From: Bacillota bacterium
GTDB lineage: Bacteria > Bacillota > Clostridia > Christensenellales > SZUA-584
Assembly: GCA_023396555.1 (NCBI GenBank)
Contig: JAEWWC010000086.1
Coordinates: 1-26,816, forward strand
Length of the DNA: 26,816 nt
Direction of reading: 5' to 3'
Shown: in pieces, positions 15,751 to 23,398 of the stretch
Position numbering within the stretch: the first letter of the stretch is position 1
How the letters are laid out: every line of letters begins with the position of its first letter
Program-made: the position numbers and the translations under genes
Notes under the pieces: generated by a model
Databases searched by the model: none
Told to the model about the DNA's origin: nothing
What the model saw: only the letters and a program-made list of their open reading frames with translations

Positions 15751-16349
15751 GGATTGGGGTACTGGCACTTCAAGGCGGGTTTGCTGAACATATAGCCGCC
15801 CTAAAAAAACTCAACGTTGATTCCTTTGAAATACGGAAAAAAGTCGATTTGAGTGGTGAGATTAATGGACTCATCATTCCCGGAGGGGAGAGCACGGTAA
15901 TCGGCCGCCTGCTCAGAGAGACAGAACTATTCGATCCTATCAAAGGGCTGATAGACGGCGGGATGCCCGTATTTGGAACTTGCGCGGGTATGCTTTTGCT
16001 GGCTGAAAGGATAGAAAATGACCAAGCTGTTTACTTCGGCTGCATGAGCATCACAGTTAAAAGAAATGCCTATGGTCGACAACTTGGCAGCTTCCAAACA
16101 GAAGGTGTTTTTTCCGGCATCGGAAGGGTACCAATGACGTTTATTCGCGCCCCGTATATTCTCTCGGCTGCGAACAATGTTCACATTCTAGCGGTGGTTG
16201 ACGGGATGAAAGTCGCGGCCGAAAGTGAAAACATTCTTGTGACAGCGTTTCATCCCGAACTGACTCCAGATTTACGGGTTCATAAACATTTTCTTGATAA
16301 AATCATATCCCGCGAGAAAGACGCTCTTATTGTTCAATCAGGCTGTTAA
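15747..16349 (+). CDS. pdxT: Pyridoxal 5'-phosphate synthase, glutaminase subunit PdxT
   Basis: PdxT is a class I glutamine amidotransferase that hydrolyses glutamine and channels ammonia to PdxS. It shows the oxyanion/glutamine motif PGGESTVIGRL, the nucleophile Cys79 in GTCAGM, and His169/Glu171 in FHPELTPD. The 200-residue length is normal. Its last 23 bases overlap the 3' end of the convergent sspH gene. Confidence 0.97.
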   Translation: MRIGVLALQGGFAEHIAALKKLNVDSFEIRKKVDLSGEINGLIIPGGESTVIGRLLRETELFDPIKGLIDGGMPVFGTCAGMLLLAERIENDQAVYFGCMSITVKRNAYGRQLGSFQTEGVFSGIGRVPMTFIRAPYILSAANNVHILAVVDGMKVAAESENILVTAFHPELTPDLRVHKHFLDKIISREKDALIVQSGC

Positions 16350-16506
16350 TGTCGACCTTCTGCCGATTGTTCGGCTGATTTAATGGATGAACATATGCCA
16401 TAGCCTTGTCGTTGGCGATGCTTTCGATATAAATCGGTACGCCGTTATGCGTAACGTTCATCATAACTGGTGAAGCGACAATTTCTCTTGCACGTTTTTG
16501 GTCCAT
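16327..16506 (-). CDS. sspH: H-type small acid-soluble spore protein
   Basis: A 59-residue frame starts at ATG 16506 with AAGGAG at 9-base spacing. The start MDQKRAREIVASPVMMNVTH and NGVPIYIESI match the SspH family of minor spore proteins (B. subtilis SspH starts almost identically). The C-terminal part (AYVHPLN, SLIEQ) also fits. It is a marker for an endospore former, presumably expressed in the forespore. The 3' end overlaps pdxT by 23 bp in the convergent direction. Confidence 0.88.
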   Translation of the reverse strand: MDQKRAREIVASPVMMNVTHNGVPIYIESIANDKAMAYVHPLNQPNNRQKVDINSLIEQ

Positions 16507-16628
16507 AATTCATTGCTCCTTATTTTATATTTCGCCTTTAGTATTAGTAAAAATTTAAACTTTAGTAGCGGATGTTACAGACAAAAAGCAGAGTGTAAAA
16601 AATAAAATATGATATTATATTAGCATGA

Positions 16629-16970
16629 CACCTATGTCGCGTATTCTCCAATGCGCAGATTCTTCCTTTCGAACAGTTTATTGGACTATTAAGCAGCAGT
16701 TTTTCATTCGGAACGCTCTGAGGAAAACGACAAAGATAAAAGCAATATACCTATACGGTCGACCGGATTACCCTGGGTCTCACGCGCATACCGGTAAAGG
16801 ATAAGCCCAACGAATATATGCTGGTTCCGGTATGGGATTTCTTCGGAGTGCTGAAAACGGAATTTAACGGCCAAAACAAAGTGAGTGAAGTATCCGACTA
16901 TTCAGCGACGAGCTTTTTGACCATCAACGCCATAGACGGCAACGTGATCGACAGGGCGTCAGGAAGTTAA
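16629..16970 (+). pseudogene. Decayed 3' remnant of a paralogue of the 19465 lipoprotein
   Basis: In one frame this region reads a protein tail that aligns over its whole length with the C-terminus of the intact lipoprotein at 19465-20946. Shared stretches are VPVWDFFG versus IPVWDFFG, SFLTINAIDGNVIDR versus SLLTINAIDGAVIDR, and ILPFEQF versus LLDFSEI. The spacing is colinear (40 residues between the leucine of LPF/LDF and the LGL motif in both). In-frame stops TGA 16719 and TAA 16737 interrupt it, and there is no start codon or N-terminal part. The hairpin downstream also resembles the one after the intact gene. This is therefore a broken duplicate. Confidence 0.82.
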
Positions 16971-17003
16971 AATTCCATGCAGAAATAGCCGAATAATCTA
17001 GAG

Positions 17004-17044
17004 GCAGGCGTGGAACGAAAAGAAATTGCCACGCCTGCTTTCTT
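17004..17044 (+). terminator. Hairpin terminator after the pseudogene
   Basis: GCAGGCGTGG (17004-17013) pairs with CCACGCCTGC (17029-17038) around a 15-base loop, followed by TTTCTTTA. It closely resembles the terminator at 20965-21002 and seems to have been duplicated with the lipoprotein gene. Confidence 0.75.
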
Positions 17045-17092
17045 TAGTTATTGTTTTTTCCTATCCTTGGCTGTGGCAGGGGTTTAAAATTC

Positions 17093-17137
17093 GTTTACAT
17101 TCCGATGAACACCTGTTTACAGACTATATGGTAGAAT
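17093..17137 (+). promoter_or_regulatory. Response-regulator box and promoter before the two-component genes
   Basis: GTTTAC occurs at 17093-17098 and again at 17115-17120, a 22-bp pitch (two helical turns). TAGAAT (17132-17137) is a candidate -10 starting 17 bases after the start of the second box. No good -35 is present. This is the layout expected of an OmpR-type activator site and suggests autoregulation. Confidence 0.6.
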
Positions 17138-17163
17138 AAAGCTGTAGAAGTGGAGGTATTGCT

Positions 17164-17826
17164 GTGGCGAGGAACAGAATTTTAGTCGTCGAAGACGACG
17201 AATCCATATCAAAGGTCATACAGAAAAACTTAACGGCGGCGGGCTATGCGGTCACCGCCTATTACGATGGAGCGGAAGCCGCAAAGGTAATGGTTTCCGA
17301 TACGGATTTTGACCTGGCGCTTCTCGACGTCATGTTGCCCGGCATGGACGGCTTCGAGCTGATGGGCTATATGAAGCATTACAATATCCCCGTGATTTAC
17401 CTGACCGCAAAGGCTGATCTGGACTCTAAAATACAGGGCTTGCGGGACGGCGCGGAGGACTATATCGTCAAGCCGTTTGAGATTTTAGAACTGCTTGTCC
17501 GCATCGAGAAGGTATTGGAACGCACGGGTAAGATGCAGCAGGTGCTTGAAGTCGCTGACCTTACGATTAATCTTCTGGAGCGTTCTGTCCGCAAAAACGG
17601 TGAGGAGATCATCTTGAAGCCAATGGAATTCGACCTGCTCGTCATGCTGGCAAAGAACAAGAACATCGCGCTTTCGCGCGAGCGGCTGCTTCATGGCGTT
17701 TGGGGCGTGGATTTTGTGGGCGAAACGCGCACCGTTGACGTCCATATCGGACAACTCCGCAAGAAGCTGGAGCTTGCCGATAAAATCAAGACCATATCCA
17801 AGATGGGCTATCGTCTGGAGGATTGA
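17164..17826 (+). CDS. OmpR/PhoB-family response regulator
   Basis: This is a two-domain regulator of 220 residues. The receiver domain (about 1-115) has acidic residues Asp11/Asp12, phospho-acceptor Asp55 (LALLDVMLPG), Thr81 and Lys103 (IVKPF). The C-terminal winged helix includes LKPMEFDLLVMLAKN and ends in TVDVHIGQLRKKLE. The start is GTG at 17164, with GGAGG about 7 bases upstream. The kinase gene begins one base after its stop. It likely controls the cluster through the paired boxes at 17093 and 19388 (inference). Confidence 0.95.
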   Translation: MARNRILVVEDDESISKVIQKNLTAAGYAVTAYYDGAEAAKVMVSDTDFDLALLDVMLPGMDGFELMGYMKHYNIPVIYLTAKADLDSKIQGLRDGAEDYIVKPFEILELLVRIEKVLERTGKMQQVLEVADLTINLLERSVRKNGEEIILKPMEFDLLVMLAKNKNIALSRERLLHGVWGVDFVGETRTVDVHIGQLRKKLELADKIKTISKMGYRLED

Positions 17827-17827
17827 G

Positions 17828-19204
17828 ATGAAGCTATGGTTAAAAATATCTCTGATAGCCGTCATCATGGTCACACTGGCAACAAGCGTTTGCAGCTTGA
17901 TCATGCTTTTGCGTTCCGGCCAAAGCAATCTTGAACTGGCAGTGAACAACGTGCTGACGGAGCAGCAGATGCGAGCGGCTTCATGGAGCGCAGCGATGGA
18001 GAACGCTATCGACATCGAGTACAGCGCGACCGCGCAGCGCAGCCTTGCCCGCTACCTCATAGATAAATTTGCGGATGAAAATACGATTCTCATAACGAAC
18101 AACGATTATGTCTATAACGCCACAAGCATAGACCCCAAAGAATTCCTGCCGGTGGAAGGCGATGTGCGGCAGTACATCATACAGGACATAGGTGGCAGTT
18201 CCATACTGATCGTAGGGAGCAATCTTCAAATCAACGACACGCCTTATATCCTTTATGTTGTCAAGGACATTAGCTCCGTATACGCTGGCATTGAAGGGCT
18301 GTCCTATCAATTCGCCTTCATCAATTCAGCCGTTATATTGATTGCCGGTATTCTCATTATTCTGTTGGTTCGCTGGGTGTTACGCCCGATCTCAAAGCTG
18401 AAACAGAATACCGGCCTCATTGCGTCGGGCATCTATGACAAGCGCGTTCAGATAGCTGAAAATGATGAAATCGGGGAACTGGCAGTACACTTCAATCAAA
18501 TGGCGGCGGCTGTCGAGCGCCATGTGGACGAACTGCGGGACGAGGCGTACAGGAGCACCTTATTCATGTCCGCGCTCACCCATGAACTGAAAACGCCCAT
18601 GACTTCCATTTCCGGCAACGCGCAGACATTGCTCCGCACCCGGATGGATGACGGCGAGCGCGAAGACGCGCTGATCCGCATCGACGACGAATGCACAAGG
18701 ATAGAACGCCTCTCTCAAAAGCTCATGCAGCTCATCGCGCTCCGGCAGAACGATAGCATCCATTTGGAAACGCACAGCGTCACCGGACTGCTGGAAAGTG
18801 TCCGCCTTTTGTGTGCCGAGCAGTTAAGCCAGCGCGGCCTGACGCTGACCATAGAAAACAATATGGAAACGCTGGTGATGGACAAGGAATTGCTTTCGAG
18901 CCTGCTTCTCAACCTGATCGACAACGCGGGCAAGGCGTCCAAACGGGGCAGCGTGATCGAGCTTTTTGCACAGGGTGATACGATTGCCGTAAAGGATAAC
19001 GGCAGGGGCATTCCACCGGATGAACTTGGTAAGATCACAGAGCCCTTCTACATGGTAGATAAATCGCGCAGCAAAAAGGCAGGCGGCATTGGCCTCGGGC
19101 TGGCGCTTGCGGACGAGATCGCGCGGCTGCACGGCGCAAAGCTGGTATTTGAAAGCGCGCTTGGCAAAGGAACGACGGTAAAGGTGGTGTTTGAGAATGT
19201 TTAA
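17828..19204 (+). CDS. Membrane sensor histidine kinase
   Basis: This is a 458-residue kinase partnering the upstream regulator. TM1 is about residues 5-28, followed by an extracytoplasmic sensor domain of about 130 residues (30-160), TM2 about 163-183 and HAMP about 184-235 (RPISKLKQNTGLIASG). The phospho-accepting His252 is in FMSALTHELKTPMTSI, and the ATPase domain has NLIDNAGKA (N box), VKDNGRGIP (G1) and GGIGLGLAL (G2). ATG 17828 is chosen since the longer frame from 17693 lies inside the regulator gene. The large external loop argues for direct ligand sensing, unlike the small BceS-type kinases. Its 3' end overlaps the next small gene by 8 bases. Confidence 0.95.
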   Translation: MKLWLKISLIAVIMVTLATSVCSLIMLLRSGQSNLELAVNNVLTEQQMRAASWSAAMENAIDIEYSATAQRSLARYLIDKFADENTILITNNDYVYNATSIDPKEFLPVEGDVRQYIIQDIGGSSILIVGSNLQINDTPYILYVVKDISSVYAGIEGLSYQFAFINSAVILIAGILIILLVRWVLRPISKLKQNTGLIASGIYDKRVQIAENDEIGELAVHFNQMAAAVERHVDELRDEAYRSTLFMSALTHELKTPMTSISGNAQTLLRTRMDDGEREDALIRIDDECTRIERLSQKLMQLIALRQNDSIHLETHSVTGLLESVRLLCAEQLSQRGLTLTIENNMETLVMDKELLSSLLLNLIDNAGKASKRGSVIELFAQGDTIAVKDNGRGIPPDELGKITEPFYMVDKSRSKKAGGIGLGLALADEIARLHGAKLVFESALGKGTTVKVVFENV

Positions 19205-19337
19205 GAAAAGTAAATGGAACCTGATGTATCTCATGTTGGCGCTGCTTCTGTTTTTTTCGCTTTTCGCCATCCCCAAAATCGCTGTCGGCGTGATGAACGA
19301 GACCAAAGGGCAGATCGTGACCGTCCCATCGGAATAA
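19197..19337 (+). CDS. 46-residue single-pass membrane protein
   Basis: An ATG at 19197 overlaps the kinase stop (ATGTTTAA junction) and runs to TAA 19337. The product starts with basic MFKKSKWNLMYLM, has one hydrophobic segment (about 8-26, LMLALLLFFSLFAIPKIAVG) and a short external tail ending IVTVPSE. No family is recognised. The translational coupling and membrane-peptide character suggest a small accessory of the kinase or transporter. The same start-over-stop arrangement recurs at 21855. Confidence 0.6.
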   Translation: MFKKSKWNLMYLMLALLLFFSLFAIPKIAVGVMNETKGQIVTVPSE

Positions 19338-19387
19338 ATCCGGGGTCCCCAAAATGTCAAAGACTTTTTGGTTGGAAATTACAATCC

Positions 19388-19432
19388 GTTTACGATCCAA
19401 TGAATACTTGTTGCATTTCTTGCGTTTATACT
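19388..19432 (+). promoter_or_regulatory. Second copy of the response-regulator box, before the lipoprotein gene
   Basis: GTTTAC at 19388-19393 and the degenerate GTTGCA at 19410-19415 repeat the 22-bp pitch seen at 17093. TATACT (19427-19432) again starts 17 bases after the second box. About 24 of 30 bases match between 17087 and 19383 onward. It suggests a separate, co-regulated promoter for the lipoprotein and transporter genes. Confidence 0.6.
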
Positions 19433-19464
19433 TACGGCACCAATGAGAAATGAGGTTACGAGAC

Positions 19465-20946
19465 ATGAAAAAGACAGTTACCATTTTACTTTCCGTCGTT
19501 ATGGCCGGCACCCTTCTTGTCGGCTGTCAGAAGACGCCGGAGAATGAAATTGTCGGCCAAAAGGACATGGAACAGTTGATTGAACAGGCGGTAGCGGAAA
19601 GCGATACGCCCAAAGACGTTTCCCTTGCGGAATACCTGAATGCGCCCGAGACATATACGGCCTCCTTCGACGGGTATAACGGAGATTTGACCGTTAACGC
19701 CGAAGCGACCGTGACAATCCCCGATTCAAACGGCATTTCCGCCATGCGTATAAGCAGGCATTACTTTACGCAGGAGGAAGCGGATAAGATGATGGAGGTT
19801 TTTCTACAGGGCGGAACGTTATATGACGCTGACCATCCGCTGACAAAGGCGGAAATTCAGGATAAGCTGGTTCAACTTTATGCTATGCGCGACTTACCCG
19901 AAGCGGCCGCGGCTGCTGGAAAAAACCCTAATGGTCCACCCACATTTGAGGAAAAAATACAGGAAGACATCGAATACTATGAGAGCCTGCTTGCTGACGC
20001 ACCCGAAACAATGGAGCTGACTCCAGCGGAAACAACGTTTCATCCGTCCGATGCGGCGACCAACCCGAATGCGCAGGTAATCGAGGGAATATCCACCGTT
20101 AATGGGAAAACCTATTATCTGCTTATCAATAACGGCTTTTATAATGAAAATAACGTTGAAGCGGTCTTTACGAATGGCGGGCAGTCTCTGGAAGGGACTT
20201 ACACCTCCACCACCCCATACTACACCATTTTAAATAAAGAAGAGGTGCAGCCCCCCGAAACCTTCACGTTGACCGAATCGGATGCTCAAAGTGTTGCGGA
20301 AAATTTGCTTGCAGAGCTTGGCATGACGGATATGATATGTGTTGATACCAAGTATGCGGCTACAGAGAATTTCACACACGGAGTGACCGAAGGGGAAGTG
20401 GGTAAGGTGGTCGAACCGGTGCAGGTGGAATATGAAAAGTGGGCATACTACCTGCAATTCCAGCGGATCGTGAACGGAATCCCCGTCACTCTGACGGACC
20501 ATACGGGCGTTGTAACGGAAAACGAAGTGTCTGTGCCCTGGCCGTATGAGCGCCTGAATATCATTGTGGACGAAACGGGTGTGGTATCTTTTAACTATAC
20601 TTCACCCTGCTCTATTGAAGAGACTGTTACGGAGAGTGCGTCCCTGTTGGATTTTTCCGAGATCACGTCCGTATTTGAAAAAATGTTTCCTATCACATAC
20701 GGATATCTGGCCGAAGAAGCGGATTACCGCTTGCAGGCCGACATCACAGAAGTACGCTTGGGGCTCATGCGTATTACCGAGCAAGACAGCCGTGATACCG
20801 GCTTGCTGATACCGGTTTGGGATTTCTTTGGAGAATTGACCGCCGTTCCTGACGAAGGAGAACCTCATAAAATTGATAGCTCGGCTTCACTGCTGACGAT
20901 CAACGCCATTGACGGCGCTGTCATCGACCGGAATCTAGGTTACTAA
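19465..20946 (+). CDS. Large lipoprotein of unknown function (possibly DUF6034)
   Basis: The 493-residue product begins MKKTVTILLSVVMAGTLL and has lipobox LVGC (Cys21). The mature part is acidic and lacks catalytic motifs I recognise. It resembles uncharacterised Clostridia lipoproteins found beside two-component systems, perhaps DUF6034; this is from memory and unverified. The C-terminal domain (LIPVWDFFGEL to SLLTINAIDGAVIDRN) resembles PepSY-like or YycH/YycI-like modules in feel only. ATG 19465 is chosen because GAGG lies about 10 bases upstream; an ATG at 19450 would precede that site. A decayed paralogue lies at 16629-16970. It has its own promoter with the response-regulator box. Confidence 0.8.
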   Translation: MKKTVTILLSVVMAGTLLVGCQKTPENEIVGQKDMEQLIEQAVAESDTPKDVSLAEYLNAPETYTASFDGYNGDLTVNAEATVTIPDSNGISAMRISRHYFTQEEADKMMEVFLQGGTLYDADHPLTKAEIQDKLVQLYAMRDLPEAAAAAGKNPNGPPTFEEKIQEDIEYYESLLADAPETMELTPAETTFHPSDAATNPNAQVIEGISTVNGKTYYLLINNGFYNENNVEAVFTNGGQSLEGTYTSTTPYYTILNKEEVQPPETFTLTESDAQSVAENLLAELGMTDMICVDTKYAATENFTHGVTEGEVGKVVEPVQVEYEKWAYYLQFQRIVNGIPVTLTDHTGVVTENEVSVPWPYERLNIIVDETGVVSFNYTSPCSIEETVTESASLLDFSEITSVFEKMFPITYGYLAEEADYRLQADITEVRLGLMRITEQDSRDTGLLIPVWDFFGELTAVPDEGEPHKIDSSASLLTINAIDGAVIDRNLGY

Positions 20947-20964
20947 ACGAATTGAAGCGAAGAT

Positions 20965-21002
20965 AAGCAGGCATGTAAAATTTGCCCATGCCTGCTTTCT
21001 TT
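20965..21002 (+). terminator. Terminator after the large lipoprotein gene
   Basis: AAGCAGGCATG (20965-20975) pairs with CATGCCTGCTT (20987-20997) around an 11-base loop, then TCTTTAT. The 11-bp stem is near-identical in core and downstream sequence to the hairpin after the pseudogene. Confidence 0.8.
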
Positions 21003-21094
21003 ATGCCTTTTTCCGAGGCTATGACGCAAGTATTCCGCAACTGCAGCAAAAGTAGGGCGTACCGGACAGGTAAAATGGCAAAGAGGTGAGAGAT

Positions 21095-21862
21095 ATGAAT
21101 AACAGGACAATTTCATCAGATATAAAACGCGCTCTTTCCGGGAAGGGATTTCTCACCGGCGTGGCGGGAATGATGCTCGTCATTGCGCTTTCATCGCTGG
21201 GAGGCATCATTACCGTTGCCCAAAACGGCGAAGCCCTGCAGAACGGGTATCATGCCCAGCTTATTATGGAAGCTCTTGCGTCGGACTGGGTGACGCTTGC
21301 GCTGCCCATATTCTGTGCGCTTCCCTATACCTCCGCTTTTGTGGACGACATCAAGAGCGGCTTTATCAAACAGTACCTGCCCCGCTCGGGGATCAAACCT
21401 TATATTAAAGGGAAGCTCATCGCCTGCGGCCTCTCGGGCGGACTGGCGCTTTTCACCGGCATCATTCTTGCCTATGGGCTTTCAGCATTGGTGTTTGCAC
21501 CGATGGAACTGGCGCTCACGCCGGAAGAAACCGCACAGCCCTATTTCGCCCAATTGCTTATGACGGCCGCGACGCTGTTTTTTTCGGGCGCATTCTGGTC
21601 CCTTGCGGGATTTATGTTTGCCGCGCTGACCATGAACCGCTACATGGCCTATGCTTCACCGTTCATACTCTATTACGTTCTCATTATCTTAAATGAGCGG
21701 TATTTTAACGACTTATATGTGCTGTATCCCAAGGAATGGCTGTTCCCCTCGGATACCTGGGTAATGGGAGGCTTTGGCTTGATCCTGCTGCTGGCGGAGC
21801 TTTCGGCCGTCGCATGCGTTGGATTCACTCTTGTGGCCAAAAGGAGGCTCTCCTATGTTTAA
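21095..21862 (+). CDS. ABC-2-like membrane protein, first of a pair
   Basis: This 255-residue protein has about six hydrophobic segments (roughly 20-40, 66-85, 110-135, 155-180, 185-200, 222-245), the layout of ABC-2 transporter permeases. After the second segment SAFVDDIKSGFIKQYLPRSG resembles the coupling region between membrane and ATPase seen in ABC-2 family members. ATG 21095 is used because GAGGTGA precedes it; a GTG at 21086 would overlap that site. It pairs with the next membrane protein and the ATPase at 22754, probably as an exporter or peptide-sensing/extruding complex. The stop overlaps the next start by 8 bases. Confidence 0.8.
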   Translation: MNNRTISSDIKRALSGKGFLTGVAGMMLVIALSSLGGIITVAQNGEALQNGYHAQLIMEALASDWVTLALPIFCALPYTSAFVDDIKSGFIKQYLPRSGIKPYIKGKLIACGLSGGLALFTGIILAYGLSALVFAPMELALTPEETAQPYFAQLLMTAATLFFSGAFWSLAGFMFAALTMNRYMAYASPFILYYVLIILNERYFNDLYVLYPKEWLFPSDTWVMGGFGLILLLAELSAVACVGFTLVAKRRLSYV

Positions 21863-22751
21863 GCTGGTGCAAATTGGCTCGGTAGCCGCCTACAACTTCC
21901 GCCAGTGGCGTAAAAATCCACGCGTGTTCATCACGTTTGCGCTGGCCTTCATACTGTGCTTTCTGCTTTCGGACAAGGCGGTCAAATTTGCGCGGGAATA
22001 TGAAACGACCATGCAGATCGTCGAAGCGTTCGTCTGGACGTTCGGGGACAGCGACTCCATATTGCTTTCCTCCCTGCTGCTGGTACTGCTGTTCGCGGAT
22101 ATGCCCTTTATCAGCTCGGGGACGCCGTTCTATCTCATGCGCATCGACCGCAAGACGTGGCTTACCGGACAGGCGCTCTATATCACGCTGGCCACCGGTA
22201 TCTATATGGTGTTCATTCTGCTGTCTACGTCAGTGGTGTGCATGAGCCAATCGTTTATCGGCAACATGTGGAGCGAAACGGCGGCCATACTCGGATACTC
22301 CGGTGCGGGTAAGGCGGTGGCGCTTCCGGCGCTTGTCAAAACTCTGGAGATGTCCACACCGTATGAGGCCATGGGAACGATTTTCCTGCTGATGCTGTTC
22401 TACACGCTGCTTATGGCGTTTATTATGCTGACCTTCAATATCCGCAAAGGACAGCTTGCGGGCGTGGTGAGCGTGTTCGCCTTTAGCTTGTTCGGATTCC
22501 TGCTCAATCCGCAGCTTATCAAGACTCTGTTCAAACTGCCGGACGAGTTGATGTATAAGGCCAACGTTGCGGTGGGCTGGATATCCCCATTGAATCAAGC
22601 CACCTATCACATGCATAATTTCGGGTACGACCTGTTGCCCCGCTTATGGCAGACCTATGCGATCTTCGGGGCCCTAATCGTGATGTGCTTTTTGCTGGCG
22701 CTGCGGTCGATACGCCGATACAACTTTAATTTTACCGGAACGGAGGGCTGA
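21855..22751 (+). CDS. ABC-2-like membrane protein, second of the pair
   Basis: This is a 298-residue membrane protein starting at ATG 21855 with AAGGAGG at 8-base spacing, overlapping the previous gene. Hydrophobic segments lie near 25-40, 72-90, 108-132, 172-195, 200-218 and 265-285. A basic stretch (LMRIDRKTWLTGQ) follows the second segment, as in its neighbour (QYLPRSGIKPYIKG), so the two are probably distant relatives forming a heterodimeric channel. The ATPase gene follows after 2 bases. The substrate is unknown. Confidence 0.8.
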   Translation: MFKLVQIGSVAAYNFRQWRKNPRVFITFALAFILCFLLSDKAVKFAREYETTMQIVEAFVWTFGDSDSILLSSLLLVLLFADMPFISSGTPFYLMRIDRKTWLTGQALYITLATGIYMVFILLSTSVVCMSQSFIGNMWSETAAILGYSGAGKAVALPALVKTLEMSTPYEAMGTIFLLMLFYTLLMAFIMLTFNIRKGQLAGVVSVFAFSLFGFLLNPQLIKTLFKLPDELMYKANVAVGWISPLNQATYHMHNFGYDLLPRLWQTYAIFGALIVMCFLLALRSIRRYNFNFTGTEG

Positions 22752-22753
22752 GT

Positions 22754-23398
22754 ATGGATATTGCCATCAGCGTACAGCATGTTTCAAAATCCTTTGGGGA
22801 GGAAGAAGTGCTCCACGATGTTTCTCACGATTTTGAGGAAGGTAAAATCCACGGCATCGTAGGCAACAATGGCAGCGGCAAAACCGTGCTCATGAAGTGC
22901 GTCTGCGGATTCCTGCTTCCGACCAAAGGTAAGGTGCTTGTGGGTTACAAGCAGGTGGGCAAGGACATGGACTTTCCCGAAGATATGGGCATTATCATCG
23001 AGACGCCGGGCTTTCTGCCAAATACCTCGGGGTTGAAGAACCTCCAGATACTCGCGTCGCTCAGGAAGAAAATTGACGATGAGGTTATACGGCAGACCAT
23101 CCACCGCGTCGGGCTTGACCCCAACATGAAGAAGCCGGTGGGAAAATACTCCCTCGGTATGCGCCAAAGGCTCGGCATCGCGCAGGCCATTATGGAGAAT
23201 CCGTCCATACTGATACTGGATGAACCACTGAACGGCCTGGACAAGAGCGGCGTGAAACATATGCGCGAGCTGATCAAAGGGCTGCGTGAGCAGGGTAAGA
23301 CGATTATCCTCGCCAGCCATAACCAGGCGGACATCGACGAGTTGTGTGATACGGTTTGTGAAATGGACGCAGGGATATTGACCGTGGTCCGGGCATGA
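22754..23398 (+). CDS. ABC transporter ATP-binding protein (intact ATPase)
   Basis: This 214-residue ATPase has all motifs: Walker A GNNGSGKT (about residues 37-44), signature YSLGMRQRLGIAQAIM, Walker B ILILDEPLNGLD and the switch histidine in ILASHNQADIDEL. It lacks the C-terminal extension common in drug-exporting ABC-2 ATPases, so it is short. It very likely energises the two preceding membrane proteins. The next gene starts inside its stop (ATGA-type overlap). Confidence 0.93.
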   Translation: MDIAISVQHVSKSFGEEEVLHDVSHDFEEGKIHGIVGNNGSGKTVLMKCVCGFLLPTKGKVLVGYKQVGKDMDFPEDMGIIIETPGFLPNTSGLKNLQILASLRKKIDDEVIRQTIHRVGLDPNMKKPVGKYSLGMRQRLGIAQAIMENPSILILDEPLNGLDKSGVKHMRELIKGLREQGKTIILASHNQADIDELCDTVCEMDAGILTVVRA

